Positions 43,306 to 52,826 of a DNA stretch of 64,000 nt are shown here, in pieces. The stretch is from Casp-actino8 sp001510335 (GTDB lineage Bacteria; Actinomycetota; Acidimicrobiia; Acidimicrobiales; Ilumatobacteraceae). Below the pieces are notes generated by a model, which ran no database searches, had not been told where the DNA came from, and saw only the letters and a list, made by a program, of their open reading frames with translations. The DNA lies in the NCBI GenBank assembly GCA_027729635.1, contig JAQCEM010000008.1, positions 1 through 64,000 on the forward strand, read 5' to 3'. Each line of letters starts with the position of its first letter. The stretch's first letter is position 1. A program made the position numbers and the translations under genes.

Positions 43306-44274
43306 TTATTCGCCGTTGATGGCTCGGCGAATTTCTTCGACCATCCCACATTGCACCATATCGGAAGCGACTTTGATGCCGTTCACCATCGCCCGAGCCG
43401 AGGAAGAACCATGGGAAATAATGCACACGCCGTCAACGCCCAACAAAATGGCACCGCCCGTGCTTTCGGGATCGACGCTTTCGTACAAAGGCAACAACGC
43501 TGGGAATAATGCGTCGGCATGAGGTTTGTATTCTTCTTTGGCTGCGAACGCCGCCATCAAAGCCTTGATGAGCGTTTTCATTCCGCCCTCAAGTGTTTTC
43601 AAAACAACGTTGCCAGTGAAGCCGTCGGTCACGACAACATCAACATTGTCGGACATCACGTCACGGCCTTCAACGTTGCCGATGAAATTGATTCCGGTTG
43701 CGTTGAGCAGTAATTCATACGCCTCTTTACGAAGCGCGTCACCCTTGCCAGGTTCTTCGCCGATTGACAGCAACCCAACTCTCGGGTTTTCAACGCCGTA
43801 ACGATGATGTGAATACACCGAACCCATAATTGCAAATTGCACAAGCCATTCGGCCTGCACTTCAGAGTTAGCACCAGCATCAAGCAAAACTGTTGGACGT
43901 CCACCCGGGACTGGGATAGGTGTTGCGATCGCTGGACGATTCACATTTTTGATACGGCCCATACGTAATAACGCCGACGCCATCGTGGCACCGGTATTAC
44001 CTGCCGAAATCATGGCCGATGCTTTGCCATCGCGAACTGCTTCAGCAGCACGAACGAGAGTTGAATCTTTCTTGCGACGAACTCCAGCGGCCGGGTCGTC
44101 GTCCATCTCGATGACTTCAGAGGCAACAATCAGATCAAGATCGCCGCGTCCTTCAAGATCTTCGGGGCCAACAAGAACAACGGGGACACCAAGTTCAGCG
44201 GCTTGCAATGCACCAGCAACAATTTGGCTTGGGGCAAAATCTCCGCCCATGGCGTCAACGGCGATGGGCAACAT
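43306..44274 (-). CDS. plsX: Phosphate acyltransferase PlsX
   Basis: PlsX makes acyl-phosphate from acyl-ACP for phosphatidic acid synthesis. The protein has LPIAVDAMGGDFAPSQIVAG (about 2-21), SAGNTGATMASALLRMGRI (near 87-105), LLDAGANSEV, FIGNVEGRDVM and DGFTGNVVLKTLEG (near 215-228). ATG 44274 is chosen because MLPIAVDAMGGD is the family N-terminus; the longer ORF to 44316 would overlap the rpmF stop. The length is 322 residues. Confidence 0.96.
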   Translation of the reverse strand: MLPIAVDAMGGDFAPSQIVAGALQAAELGVPVVLVGPEDLEGRGDLDLIVASEVIEMDDDPAAGVRRKKDSTLVRAAEAVRDGKASAMISAGNTGATMASALLRMGRIKNVNRPAIATPIPVPGGRPTVLLDAGANSEVQAEWLVQFAIMGSVYSHHRYGVENPRVGLLSIGEEPGKGDALRKEAYELLLNATGINFIGNVEGRDVMSDNVDVVVTDGFTGNVVLKTLEGGMKTLIKALMAAFAAKEEYKPHADALFPALLPLYESVDPESTGGAILLGVDGVCIISHGSSSARAMVNGIKVASDMVQCGMVEEIRRAINGE

Positions 44275-44312
44275 AAAAATCTCAGACGAGGAATTGTCAG
44301 ACGATGTCTGGA

Positions 44313-44489
44313 TCAAACTTCGATAGCAACGCGGTTCTTATACCACCCGCAAGCCTTACACACGGTGTGCGGCAACTTGGCTGAGCCACAGCGCGGGCAC
44401 AGGCTACGCGACGGTGCTTCAAGCTTCCAGGCTCCAGCCTGATGGCTGTGACCTTTCATTTTTGATTTTTTTCTTTTCGGAACGGCCAC
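44313..44489 (-). CDS. rpmF: 50S ribosomal protein L32 (bL32)
   Basis: This 58-residue gene begins at GTG 44489 with the bL32 start MAVPKRKKSKMKG and has a zinc ribbon LCPRCGSAKLPHTVCKACG and the end WYKNRVAIEV. A GAGGAGA ribosome binding site lies about 9 bases before the GTG. DUF177 is upstream and plsX is downstream, the usual rpmF context. Confidence 0.95.
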   Translation of the reverse strand: MAVPKRKKSKMKGHSHQAGAWKLEAPSRSLCPRCGSAKLPHTVCKACGWYKNRVAIEV

Positions 44490-44592
44490 GGCGCACTTCT
44501 CCTCGTAATAGCCCTTGAAGATTAGCGGTAATCATCCAAGATCCCCACCCCCACCGGGCAACTCTCTGAGTGAGCCCAAAATAAATCGGGGC

Positions 44593-45105
44593 TTATTCGG
44601 GCAACTGGTCCCGCAAGGCGTCAAGAGCGGCCCAGCGTGAGTCGACGATTGGGGCCACACAGCCACATTTTTCAAAATTGACGTCAACCCCGCAGGTCGG
44701 GCACAATCCCGCACAGTCACTTCGGCACAAGGGAGCCTCTGGGAGTTCGATCAGGACCGTTTCGCGCACCATAGGCGCCAAGTCAATCTGGTCGTTGTGT
44801 ATCGCAAAGGCGTCAGGGTCGGTCACCACGAGTTGATAGAGCTCATGCACCTCAATATTCAGTACCGACCCCATTGGTTGCAGACACCGCCGGCATTCAC
44901 CATGAAACTCGGCCTCGATATAGCCATTGACAACGATGCCGTCCGACAGGCTTTCGCATTGAACTTGGACGGTGATCTCGGTGCCAGGAACAAGACGCTG
45001 ATCGTCAATGTCGAGCACGCCTGGCAATATCGAAATTTCAACCTCTTTGGCCGTCCCGGGACGCCGCAGCATCTCGAGGGCATTGACCAAAAGTGGGTTC
45101 CTCAC
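44593..45105 (-). CDS. YceD/DUF177 family protein
   Basis: The 170-residue protein has the YceD core FHGECRRCLQP (near 68-78) and a C-terminal CRSDCAGLCPTCGVDVNFEK cluster with CGC after it, likely a metal-binding site. YceD/DUF177 genes are coupled to rpmF in most bacteria and are linked to 23S rRNA accumulation in plants and E. coli. The start is GTG and overlaps the stop of the DivIVA-like gene. Confidence 0.9.
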   Translation of the reverse strand: MRNPLLVNALEMLRRPGTAKEVEISILPGVLDIDDQRLVPGTEITVQVQCESLSDGIVVNGYIEAEFHGECRRCLQPMGSVLNIEVHELYQLVVTDPDAFAIHNDQIDLAPMVRETVLIELPEAPLCRSDCAGLCPTCGVDVNFEKCGCVAPIVDSRWAALDALRDQLPE

Positions 45106-45722
45106 CGGCCCGACGTGTTGTCTTGGTCGAAAAAAATCGCCCCAGAATCATCAGAATATGACTCAACCAGGGCTTCGTCATTCAGCGACAGTGATCCTTC
45201 TTCTTGACGTTCGCCAATTGCTAAACGGCGACGACCCGTGGCGACTGTTTTCACCAGCTTGTCGAGCAGAATCTCAAAACTGGCCAACCGCTGATCAAGG
45301 AAATCTTCCATCTCGTTCTTCACGCGACGGGCATCATCGTCAGCAGTTTCAGCAATCTGGCGGGCCCGTTGCTCGGCCGCACGCACGACTTCAGCACGTT
45401 GTACGAAGCGTTCGGCCTGCACTTTGGCGGCTTCAATAACTTCATCAGCCTCTCGGCGAGTGCGCGCGATGAATTCATCGCGTTCTTTCATCATCCAGCG
45501 GGCTTGACGTAACTCATCGGGCAAACGATGTAGCGCCTCTTCGAGAATCTCGATGATTTCATCGCGGTCAATACGAGGCGTCGAAGACAACGGCATATTT
45601 GGTGCCGTTGCAATGATGTCGATGGCTCGGCGCAACAGAACGCCCGAATCACCGATCTGCTCATTGACCCCGCGGTCGTATGAGCCGGTGTCGTCATCAA
45701 AGTCGTCGAAATCTGGTTTCAT
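45102..45722 (-). CDS. DivIVA-like / ATP-synthase-b-like coiled-coil protein
   Basis: The 206-residue protein has an acidic N-terminus (KPDFDDFDDD), then IDRDEIIEILEEALHRLPDE, and a long Ala/Glu/Arg-rich coiled coil (READEVIEAAKVQAERFVQR). In Actinobacteria a protein like this lies between coaD and DUF177 and is annotated as cell-division or septum-site family; a role in growth-site placement is plausible. The start overlaps the coaD stop (ATGA). Confidence 0.75.
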   Translation of the reverse strand: MKPDFDDFDDDTGSYDRGVNEQIGDSGVLLRRAIDIIATAPNMPLSSTPRIDRDEIIEILEEALHRLPDELRQARWMMKERDEFIARTRREADEVIEAAKVQAERFVQRAEVVRAAEQRARQIAETADDDARRVKNEMEDFLDQRLASFEILLDKLVKTVATGRRRLAIGERQEEGSLSLNDEALVESYSDDSGAIFFDQDNTSGR

Positions 45723-46252
45723 GAGTTTCTTTCAGAGCTGGGTCGGTGATCTGCCGCAGACTCTCCAAAGATACCCGCCAGAGCAGCGGCGACTGGAGCA
45801 GGGACCAAATGGCTGACCTGACCGTGGTGCTGGGCGATATCGCGAATAAACCGACTACTGATGAATGCCTGCCCGTGATGACACGGTAAATAGACCGTAC
45901 GCACGCCTGACACCGAGTAATTAGTGTGCGCCATCTGCTGCTCAACCTCGAAATCTCCAGGTGTCCGCAGACCCTTGACGATGAAATTGACCTTCTCGGC
46001 TCGAGCGGCATCAACGGCCAGTCCAGGATGAGCCACCACCCTCACGGTCGGCAAATGGCTCACGCAGGCCCGCACAAGCTCAACTCGGCGATCGAGATCA
46101 ATCAGCCCACTCGGCTTTTGCGGGTTATGCATGACGGCGATGACAACAGCCCCAAAAAGTTCAACCGATTGTTCGACGACGTCAAGATGGCCGTTGTGAA
46201 ACGGGTCAAAACTGCCCGGATACAGAGCCGTGAGAGCGGATGATGCAACCAT
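45719..46252 (-). CDS. coaD: Phosphopantetheine adenylyltransferase
   Basis: CoaD converts 4'-phosphopantetheine to dephospho-CoA. The 177-residue protein has ALYPGSFDPFHNGHLDVVEQ (about 9-28), VKGLRTPGDFEVEQQMAHTN (near 93-112) and the second motif ISSRFIRDIAQHHG (near 132-145). It follows rsmD by 21 bases, the usual rsmD-coaD pair, and is coupled to the DivIVA-like gene downstream. Confidence 0.96.
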   Translation of the reverse strand: MVASSALTALYPGSFDPFHNGHLDVVEQSVELFGAVVIAVMHNPQKPSGLIDLDRRVELVRACVSHLPTVRVVAHPGLAVDAARAEKVNFIVKGLRTPGDFEVEQQMAHTNYSVSGVRTVYLPCHHGQAFISSRFIRDIAQHHGQVSHLVPAPVAAALAGIFGESAADHRPSSERNS

Positions 46253-46273
46253 GCAGTTCTTACGGTAGCGGTT

Positions 46274-46810
46274 TTAGTCATCGGTGCGTTGCAAAAACGC
46301 CACCCACGCTCGCCCGTATCGTTTTGAGCGGATCTCCTGCCACCCTTCCGGGGGCTGGATTTCTCGGCCACTTTCGGTGACGACTACCCCACCTGGCGCC
46401 ATGACGAGGTGAAGTACCGTCAAAAGATCGGCCCAACGATCAAAGTCATATGGCGGGTCGGTCAAGACCAAGTCAACATTGCGCAGCGCGACAATATTTG
46501 TCATGACATCGCCCGACAAAACTGTCGTGTTATCAGTGAGCTGGAGCGTCTTGATGTTGTGACGAATCGAGTCGAGTGCTTTACGGTCACGTTCAAGAAA
46601 CGCGCACGACGCAGCCCCACGCGACAGCGCTTCAATACCCATTGCCCCACTTCCGGCAAACAGGTCAACGACTTTGGCACCTTCGACAGCACCGAGACTG
46701 ACTAGCGAATTGAACGTGGCTTCGCGTGCACGGTCGGTCGTAGGCCTCGTTCCCTCACCGTCGGGGGCAACGATGGGTCGACCTCGCAGGTTTCCGGCAA
46801 CAACGCGCAT
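46274..46810 (-). CDS. rsmD: 16S rRNA (guanine966-N2)-methyltransferase RsmD
   Basis: The protein starts MRVVAGNLRGRPIVAPDGEG, the RsmD N-terminus, and has RPTTDRAREATFNSL (near 23-37), VVDLFAGSGAMGIEALSRGA (near 48-67) and the catalytic DPPYDFDRW (near 117-125). The length is 178 residues. TATCAT lies at -12 to -7 of ATG 46810, which supports this start against the longer ORF to 46837. Confidence 0.95.
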   Translation of the reverse strand: MRVVAGNLRGRPIVAPDGEGTRPTTDRAREATFNSLVSLGAVEGAKVVDLFAGSGAMGIEALSRGAASCAFLERDRKALDSIRHNIKTLQLTDNTTVLSGDVMTNIVALRNVDLVLTDPPYDFDRWADLLTVLHLVMAPGGVVVTESGREIQPPEGWQEIRSKRYGRAWVAFLQRTDD

Positions 46811-46816
46811 GCACCC

Positions 46817-46822
46817 ATGATA
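46817..46822 (-). promoter_or_regulatory. -10 box TATCAT for leaderless rsmD
   Basis: The hexamer lies at -12 to -7 of the rsmD ATG. It also overlaps the first codons of the divergent small gene if that gene begins at 46817. Confidence 0.5.
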
Positions 46823-47017
46823 CGGCAGACTGTACAAGTGACTCCTGAGGCGGAAATCGTGTGTGTTGATTGTGGAGGTCGTTGTTATCTCACGTCATAT
46901 CCACCCGAGGATGGCCTGTGGTTTCCGGGTGACATCGTGACCTATAAGTGTCGCGATTGTCTCGATCGATGGGATCTGGTTCTTCCCGAAGAGGACAACG
47001 ACCTTGATTCGTTTTGA
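46817..47017 (+). CDS. Small zinc-ribbon-like hypothetical protein
   Basis: The protein has 66 residues. CVDCGGRCYLTSY (about 16-28) and YKCRDCLDRWDLV (near 43-55) supply two CxxC knuckles of a rubredoxin-like zinc ribbon; the C-terminus is very acidic. GTG 46838 (59 residues) is a possible alternative start. No function is known. It is divergent from rsmD with almost no gap and converges on the DUF2079 gene. Confidence 0.65.
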   Translation: MIRQTVQVTPEAEIVCVDCGGRCYLTSYPPEDGLWFPGDIVTYKCRDCLDRWDLVLPEEDNDLDSF

Positions 47018-47036
47018 GGAACTACCCAATGTGCCT

Positions 47037-48512
47037 TCAATTGTGTTTCAGTAACTGCCAATTCTCATTTGAGGCAACGACCGTGAATTCTTCTGAAATC
47101 GACTCCAAAATCGCTGACAGTTCTGAATCGAGCTGAGTCGGCAATACAACAAAATCGACAAATTCAGCAAGTGGACTCCGAAGGCCTTCGGTCGAGGTGT
47201 CAGGACCGTACATCACAATCTTGAACGGGTTAGGAAACATATAGACCTCCTTACGATGCGCAAGGTGTGGCGCCAACGAATGAAAAACAGAAATACTTGC
47301 ATCCGCTGGAACACGATCCATTATTTCAAAACTCGATTCAGCGATCGGATTACTTGCCCCCCATCTCGGAAAATCTTCTGATCTGAAAGGGACATATGAC
47401 CAAGCGTTACCGGCGAGAAGTGAAGTCAAAGCCACTACTCCTGTAATCAAGGATCTTCTACGCCGATCCATTTTGGCAAGCCCAACTATTACCGCAATGA
47501 GCAATGCTGGAACGACGATCAAGGAATAGTGATACTCAATATGGAATTGGTACCAAAAGGTGCTGACAATATTTGAGAAAATAACCAGAGAACTCACCAT
47601 CGCAACTTCTGGAGCGAGAAAACTCATAAAAGCGAACGGAGCGAAAAGTTTCCAAAGATAAATCGGGCGCTCTTCAGATGTCAGGTGTCTAATCACATTA
47701 GTTGGGCTGGTTAGACACTCTTTGATGAACCCTCCAACTCCCCCAAACGGGATTCTCCACGCATTACGAGTGGGAGCACCAATTAAATTGCGCATGAGTA
47801 AAAACATTCCTGCGAACGCAGCGGATATCGCCACGATTGAGGTGATTAACCCGCGCCGTTTATCTCCTCGTAAAGCGATCAATCCACCCAACGGCAATAT
47901 CAGCAGTACAACATCCTCCTTTACCAACAGACACAACGCCATCGCGATCCAATAACGACGCCATTTCTTTTCCAAGGCTGCGATCAAAGCGATTGGGACC
48001 AACAATCCCAAAAAAGCCTCAGGATGGAAATTCTCAAGATTTGTTCCATTCACGACTGGATTAACAATCCAGATAACCGCAAATAAGAAACCAAACGCAT
48101 TACTTTCTAAAACACGTCGAGCGTAGAAATAAATTGGAATTGCACCTGCTGATATAACAGCAGCTTGCAAGAAAAGAAGTGTTTCGACTCCGGGGAAGAA
48201 CCAGTAGATCGGTGTCAAGAAAATCAAAATCAGCGAAGCATGGTCACCGAATAGATTGCGACCCATCAAAGTTACGAATGGTGCTTCAAATTGCGAGAGA
48301 AGCCAAAGTCCCTGATCATAAAGTCCTACGTCAAAGGCCGAAGTTCCTAAACCGCGATGAATGTCCCATTGCAGTCGCGTCACAATGTAGGTATGAATCA
48401 CCACCACTAGGAAGGTTGCGAAAGTCCAAATTGAAATTTGGCCCAATCGCCCGATGGCACGACTTTGAACCGAAGTTAAAAGTCGCTTTGAATCGGTGTA
48501 AGTTTTGAACAT
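47037..48512 (-). CDS. DUF2079 family polytopic membrane protein
   Basis: The 491-residue protein has about 10 membrane helices. After the first helix come TSAFDVGLYDQGLWLLSQFE (near 58-77), MGRNLFGDHASLILIFLTPI and YWFFPGVETLLFLQAAVIS, the DUF2079 hallmark. The overall layout resembles glycosyltransferases of the GT-C type that use polyprenyl-linked sugars. The C-terminal soluble region is short. The gene looks more A+T-rich than its neighbours, with AAA/GAA/ATT-rich codons. It starts 12 bases after recG. Confidence 0.82.
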   Translation of the reverse strand: MFKTYTDSKRLLTSVQSRAIGRLGQISIWTFATFLVVVIHTYIVTRLQWDIHRGLGTSAFDVGLYDQGLWLLSQFEAPFVTLMGRNLFGDHASLILIFLTPIYWFFPGVETLLFLQAAVISAGAIPIYFYARRVLESNAFGFLFAVIWIVNPVVNGTNLENFHPEAFLGLLVPIALIAALEKKWRRYWIAMALCLLVKEDVVLLILPLGGLIALRGDKRRGLITSIVAISAAFAGMFLLMRNLIGAPTRNAWRIPFGGVGGFIKECLTSPTNVIRHLTSEERPIYLWKLFAPFAFMSFLAPEVAMVSSLVIFSNIVSTFWYQFHIEYHYSLIVVPALLIAVIVGLAKMDRRRRSLITGVVALTSLLAGNAWSYVPFRSEDFPRWGASNPIAESSFEIMDRVPADASISVFHSLAPHLAHRKEVYMFPNPFKIVMYGPDTSTEGLRSPLAEFVDFVVLPTQLDSELSAILESISEEFTVVASNENWQLLKHN

Positions 48513-48524
48513 AATACCTATTCT

Positions 48525-50705
48525 CTAACTCTTAAACAAGAACTCTTCGTCTTCGGGACGAAGGAATATTGATAGTTCCTCGCGAAGATCAGAATGTTTA
48601 GACAAGGTGATATCTGAATCAACAATTTCATAAGCGGCCTCACGAGCCAACTCAACTAATTCGCGATCGCGCCGTAACGATGCCAATTTCAGGTCGCTGC
48701 GACCCTTTTGTTCTTTGTTCATTAATGTGCCCTCGCCGCGCAGTTCAAGGTCGGCTTCGGCAAGGTAGAAGCCGTCGTCTGATTCGACCAGCGCGTCAAT
48801 ACGTGGATTTGATTCAGATATCAAACCATCATCATTCTCCTTAATTGATGTCACCAACCAACAACGCGAAGCATGCACGCCACGTCCCACTCGACCGCGA
48901 AGTTGATGCAACTGTGCAATACCAAAACGATCGGCGTCCAAAATCACCATGATCGTGGCATTAGGAACGTCAACACCAACTTCAATCACCGTTGTTGCAA
49001 CCAGAACATCGGTTTCACCAGTTCGAAACTTTTCCATGACCGACTCTTTTTCGGCTGATGACATACGGCCATGCAGTAACGCCAACCGCAGACCCTTCAG
49101 TTCATCAAAAGCCAAGCGAGCAATGGTCTCTTCGGCAGAGGCGACTTCTAATTTTTCACTCTCTTCAATAAGAGGACATACGACGTATACCTGTCGTCCA
49201 GCAGCGACTTCGGCACGAACATCAGCCCACACTTCTGCTTCTTCATCACCCAACGCGTGTTTGGTCACAATTGGAGTACGCCCTGGCGGCTTTTGATCAA
49301 GAACACTGACGTCAAGATCCCCGTATACGGTCATTGCCGCAGTTCGTGGTATCGGAGTAGCGGTCATCACCAAAACGTCGGGTACCGCCCCGCCATCTTC
49401 GCCCTTGTCACGCAATGCAGCGCGTTGCTCAACACCGAATCGATGTTGTTCGTCAACAACAACGACACCGAGACTATGAAACTGAACCGACTCTTGAATG
49501 AGAGCGTGGGTACCAATCGCAATGTCAACGCTGCCGTCGGCGAGGCCTGCGAGCACATCACGTCGTCGCTCGGCGGTCACACTGCTCGTCAATAGTTCGA
49601 CTCGCACTTCTCGCTCACCAAATAAATTGTCACTTGCCGGAATGTGCAGGCCGGCTAACAATTTGCGAATACCTACTGCATGTTGTTCAGCCAATACTTC
49701 TGTTGGCGCCATCAGTGCACCCTGATGCCCGCCTTGCACCGCCGCCAACATTGCCGACACTGCAACAATCGTTTTGCCGGCGCCGACGTCACCTTGAAGT
49801 AAGCGATGCATCGGATGCGGGCTCGCAAGGTCGGCTTCAATTTCGGCAATGACTCGATGCTGCGCTTGGGTCAACTCATACGGGAGGTGTCGATAGAAGC
49901 GCGCGACAAGTTGGCCATTGACTTTGTGCTGAATTCCGATGGAGTCGCGTTCAATCAAACGTTTACGCATCACCAGAACCAATTGCACGCGCAGTAACTC
50001 GTCAAATGCCAAACGCCGGCGCGCCATTTCTTTCTCGGCAAAAGTGTCTGGAATATGAATTCCAAATAACGCGTCTTGACGATCCATCAACTTGTACTTC
50101 TTACGCATTGCTTTTGGTAGCGGGTCACTGATTCCGCGTGCCCGGCAACGATTCAAGGTTTCATCTATTGACTTCAGCACCACCCACGATGGTAAATCAA
50201 TCTTTTCGCTCTGCGGATACACCGCAACTATGGGCCGAGGCCGTTCGTCGGGGTCGCCTAAAATATCAACAGTCGGGTTGGCCATTTGCTTCGTGCCGTT
50301 AAATGAACCAAGTTTTCCGAATACCGCGACATACGAGCCAACTTTCAGTTGTCGCTCGCGCCATGGTTGATTAAAGAACACAATCGACAATTGACCACTG
50401 CCGTCGGCAATTGTTGCGGTGACACGCGACGGGCCACGCCGAGCTCCCTTGGGCGGGCTCGAGATCGAACGCACTTCTCCAATAACTAATGAATCTGCGC
50501 CTTCAACTGCACTCGCAATTGTTGCTTCTTTTGTGCGGTCAATCCACCGACGCGGATAATGAGTCAAAAGTTCGAGCAAATTTTCCACGCCAAATTTGGC
50601 GAAGCTCTCCGCTCGCTTCCCTGCTCCAACTGATTTCAGTCGCATCATCGGCATACCCGACAACTCAGAAAAAGTGATCGGTCCAGTGGGAGCGGATTCA
50701 GTCAC
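48525..50705 (-). CDS. recG: ATP-dependent DNA helicase RecG
   Basis: The 726-residue protein has an N-terminal wedge/OB domain (GVENLLELLTHYPRRWIDRT near 34-53), Walker A LLQGDVGAGKTIVAVSAML (near 308-326), DEQHRFGVEQR (near 420-430), MTATPIPRT, and motif VI QLHQLRGRVGRG (near 605-616). RecG rescues stalled forks and branch-migrates Holliday junctions. The start is GTG, 11 bases after the fakA-like gene. The fakA-recG pairing is common in Actinobacteria and Firmicutes. Confidence 0.96.
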   Translation of the reverse strand: MTESAPTGPITFSELSGMPMMRLKSVGAGKRAESFAKFGVENLLELLTHYPRRWIDRTKEATIASAVEGADSLVIGEVRSISSPPKGARRGPSRVTATIADGSGQLSIVFFNQPWRERQLKVGSYVAVFGKLGSFNGTKQMANPTVDILGDPDERPRPIVAVYPQSEKIDLPSWVVLKSIDETLNRCRARGISDPLPKAMRKKYKLMDRQDALFGIHIPDTFAEKEMARRRLAFDELLRVQLVLVMRKRLIERDSIGIQHKVNGQLVARFYRHLPYELTQAQHRVIAEIEADLASPHPMHRLLQGDVGAGKTIVAVSAMLAAVQGGHQGALMAPTEVLAEQHAVGIRKLLAGLHIPASDNLFGEREVRVELLTSSVTAERRRDVLAGLADGSVDIAIGTHALIQESVQFHSLGVVVVDEQHRFGVEQRAALRDKGEDGGAVPDVLVMTATPIPRTAAMTVYGDLDVSVLDQKPPGRTPIVTKHALGDEEAEVWADVRAEVAAGRQVYVVCPLIEESEKLEVASAEETIARLAFDELKGLRLALLHGRMSSAEKESVMEKFRTGETDVLVATTVIEVGVDVPNATIMVILDADRFGIAQLHQLRGRVGRGVHASRCWLVTSIKENDDGLISESNPRIDALVESDDGFYLAEADLELRGEGTLMNKEQKGRSDLKLASLRRDRELVELAREAAYEIVDSDITLSKHSDLREELSIFLRPEDEEFLFKS

Positions 50706-50716
50706 TCGTCACCGCG

Positions 50717-52405
50717 TCATTCGACGCCAAAGAGATACGGATACAAGGGCTGTCCGCCTTTGTGACATTCAATCTGTACATCGGGACGTTCTGTTTCGAT
50801 CCAGGTTTGTAATGCTGCCGTTGTTGATGCCGGCGCATCGACTCCTTCGATGATCGTCACGATTTCACGATCATTGGTGATCAGATGTTCTAACAGCGAA
50901 ATTGAAGCGCCCTCAAGAGTTCCGTTAACAGTCACAATTCCGTCGCCCCGCACGAGACCAATCCAGTCACCAACCGTGATCGGGCCAGCGTCGCTATTGG
51001 TGTCGCGAATTGATTGAGTCACTTCACCTGTCACCATTGCTTCGGTGGCTTCGGCCATTTCAGCAAGATTTTCATCAACGCTGGCTTCGGGGTCGTACAC
51101 AACGAGCGCAGCAAGGGCTTCAGGCATTGACTTAGTCAGAACAACGCGCACTTCTTTTGAGGTAAGTGCATTCAGTTGTTCAGCTACGGGAATGATGTTC
51201 TTGTTATTGGGCAAGATGATGACTTGTTGCGCGTTGACATGTTCAACCGCATCAAGCAATTCGGCCGTTGACGGGTTGAGCGTTTGTCCACCCGTAACAA
51301 CGCCTTGTACACCAAGTTGTGCGAAGAGTTCTTCGAGACCGCTGCCGCTACATACCGCCACTACGGCCGTCGTCACTGCCGGCAGTCCGGCAGCGGCACG
51401 CTGTGCATCGTGCACGGCGTGACGCTCGGCAACTTCTTCGAACAAATCGGAGACTCGAATTTGCTTGGGTCGACCACCGAGATCGATCGCAACTTCAATG
51501 GCAGCACCAATGTCATTGGTGTGCACGTGACAATTCCAGATTCCGTCGCCACCGACAACAACGATTGAGTCGCCAATTTCGCCCCAATCATTTTTGAACT
51601 GATTGATCTTGCCGTCTTCGAGATGCAAGAAGTACATGACCTCGTAGCGCAGATCGGCAACTGACACTTCGCCATGCGAGTCGGGAGCCTTCATCGTCAT
51701 CATGGCGGGCAATGGTTCGTCCATGGCATCGCCACCAATTGAATCTTCTGGCAGTGGCATGGGGTCGCCATCAACCACATTGAGCGCGGCATCAAGTAAC
51801 AACATGAAGCCCGCTCCACCGGCATCAACGACTCCGGCGTCTTTCAAGACCGGCAACAAATCGGGCGTGCGATCAAGTGATAACCGGCCAGCATCTCGAG
51901 CGGCGCGCAAAGTGGCGCCAAGTGTTGCACCCGATGCCGCCGAAGCCTTGGCCGCCTCGCTGGCTTCGCGCACCACCGTCAAGATGGTGCCTTCAATCGG
52001 CTTGAGCACTGCTTGGTAAGCAGAGGCCGACGCTGCGCTCAGTGCTTCAGCAAATTCAGACGCCGTACTTCCGGCCTTGGCTGAGAGCTTGCCCGACAGT
52101 CCGCGTAAGATCTGCGACAAAATGACCCCCGAGTTGCCGCGGGCTCCCATGAGCGAGCCATGCGAAATGGCCTGGCAGGTCGGCTCGATTCCGGGTTCGG
52201 CCTGGTCGAGTTCGGCTACCACGGCGTCCAGCGTGCGCGCCATATTGGTTCCGGTGTCACCGTCGGGCACTGGATAGACATTCAGGCGATTAATGCGCGG
52301 AGCGTGGATCTTGACCGCATCCCGGAAAGCAATCACCGTACGACGAAGCCGATCGGCATCGAAATGTTCGGCTGAGCCCTCGGGGCTGAGAACAGGTGGG
52401 TTCAC
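50717..52405 (-). CDS. DAK2/DegV-like fatty acid kinase-type protein (FakA/YloV)
   Basis: The 562-residue protein has a DAK2 domain with RLNVYPVPDGDTGTNMARTL (about 44-63, the nucleotide/Mg site), GARGNSGVILSQILRGL (near 88-104) and VDAGGAGFMLLLDAALNVV, followed by a central linker and an EDD/DegV-like C-terminal half. In Firmicutes FakA phosphorylates fatty acids carried by FakB. GTG 52405 is chosen because TACCAT is at -13 to -8; the 54 residues encoded upstream lack family similarity and would cover the promoter region of divergent rpmB. Confidence 0.85.
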   Translation of the reverse strand: MNPPVLSPEGSAEHFDADRLRRTVIAFRDAVKIHAPRINRLNVYPVPDGDTGTNMARTLDAVVAELDQAEPGIEPTCQAISHGSLMGARGNSGVILSQILRGLSGKLSAKAGSTASEFAEALSAASASAYQAVLKPIEGTILTVVREASEAAKASAASGATLGATLRAARDAGRLSLDRTPDLLPVLKDAGVVDAGGAGFMLLLDAALNVVDGDPMPLPEDSIGGDAMDEPLPAMMTMKAPDSHGEVSVADLRYEVMYFLHLEDGKINQFKNDWGEIGDSIVVVGGDGIWNCHVHTNDIGAAIEVAIDLGGRPKQIRVSDLFEEVAERHAVHDAQRAAAGLPAVTTAVVAVCSGSGLEELFAQLGVQGVVTGGQTLNPSTAELLDAVEHVNAQQVIILPNNKNIIPVAEQLNALTSKEVRVVLTKSMPEALAALVVYDPEASVDENLAEMAEATEAMVTGEVTQSIRDTNSDAGPITVGDWIGLVRGDGIVTVNGTLEGASISLLEHLITNDREIVTIIEGVDAPASTTAALQTWIETERPDVQIECHKGGQPLYPYLFGVE

Positions 52406-52412
52406 CAGCCCG

Positions 52413-52418
52413 ATGGTA
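52413..52418 (-). promoter_or_regulatory. -10 box TACCAT for leaderless fakA-like gene
   Basis: The hexamer is at -13 to -8 of GTG 52405 and lies within the longer ORF that starts at 52567, so it supports the internal start. Confidence 0.5.
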
Positions 52419-52597
52419 GTGGTCAGGGGCGTCCCGGATGTGACTGATGGAGTCCGAAAATCCTGTCCTGGATCTTGAATTGTGCTTGGGGGTCGGTCGA
52501 ATCCGCTGGTAGCGTTCGGTGTCCAAGATCGTGCTTGAGTCTCCATATAGGCAAATTCAAGTGGCAAACAAATTCAAGTGAAGAGAAAGAACGTGTC

Positions 52598-52813
52598 ATG
52601 GCAGCAGTATGTGAAGTCTGCAATAAGCGCCCTTCGTGGGGCATGTCAGTGTCGCACTCCCATGTGCGTACCAAGCGTCGCTGGAGTCCCAACATTCAGC
52701 GCGTCCGCGCCATGATCAACGGAACCCCCAAGCGTCTCTATGTGTGCACCAGCTGCATCCGCGCCGGCAAGGTCACCAAGGTCAGTCGCGGCACCGCCGC
52801 ATCGGATAAGTGA
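52598..52813 (+). CDS. rpmB: 50S ribosomal protein L28 (bL28)
   Basis: The 71-residue protein has AVCEVCNKRPSWGMSVSHSH (3-22), TKRRWSPNIQRVRA and LYVCTSCIRAGKV, with two CxxC pairs for zinc, as in the C+ type bL28. ATG 52598 follows an A/G-rich leader (GAAGAGAAAG). The longer frame to 52475 is not needed. It is divergent from the fakA-like gene, as in many Actinobacteria. Confidence 0.95.
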   Translation: MAAVCEVCNKRPSWGMSVSHSHVRTKRRWSPNIQRVRAMINGTPKRLYVCTSCIRAGKVTKVSRGTAASDK

Positions 52814-52826
52814 ACGACCTCCGCTC

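Noticed and set aside
52406..52567. N-terminal extension of the fakA-like gene
   Set aside because: The 54 extra residues show no family similarity and cover the divergent promoter region; GTG 52405 has a well-placed -10 box.
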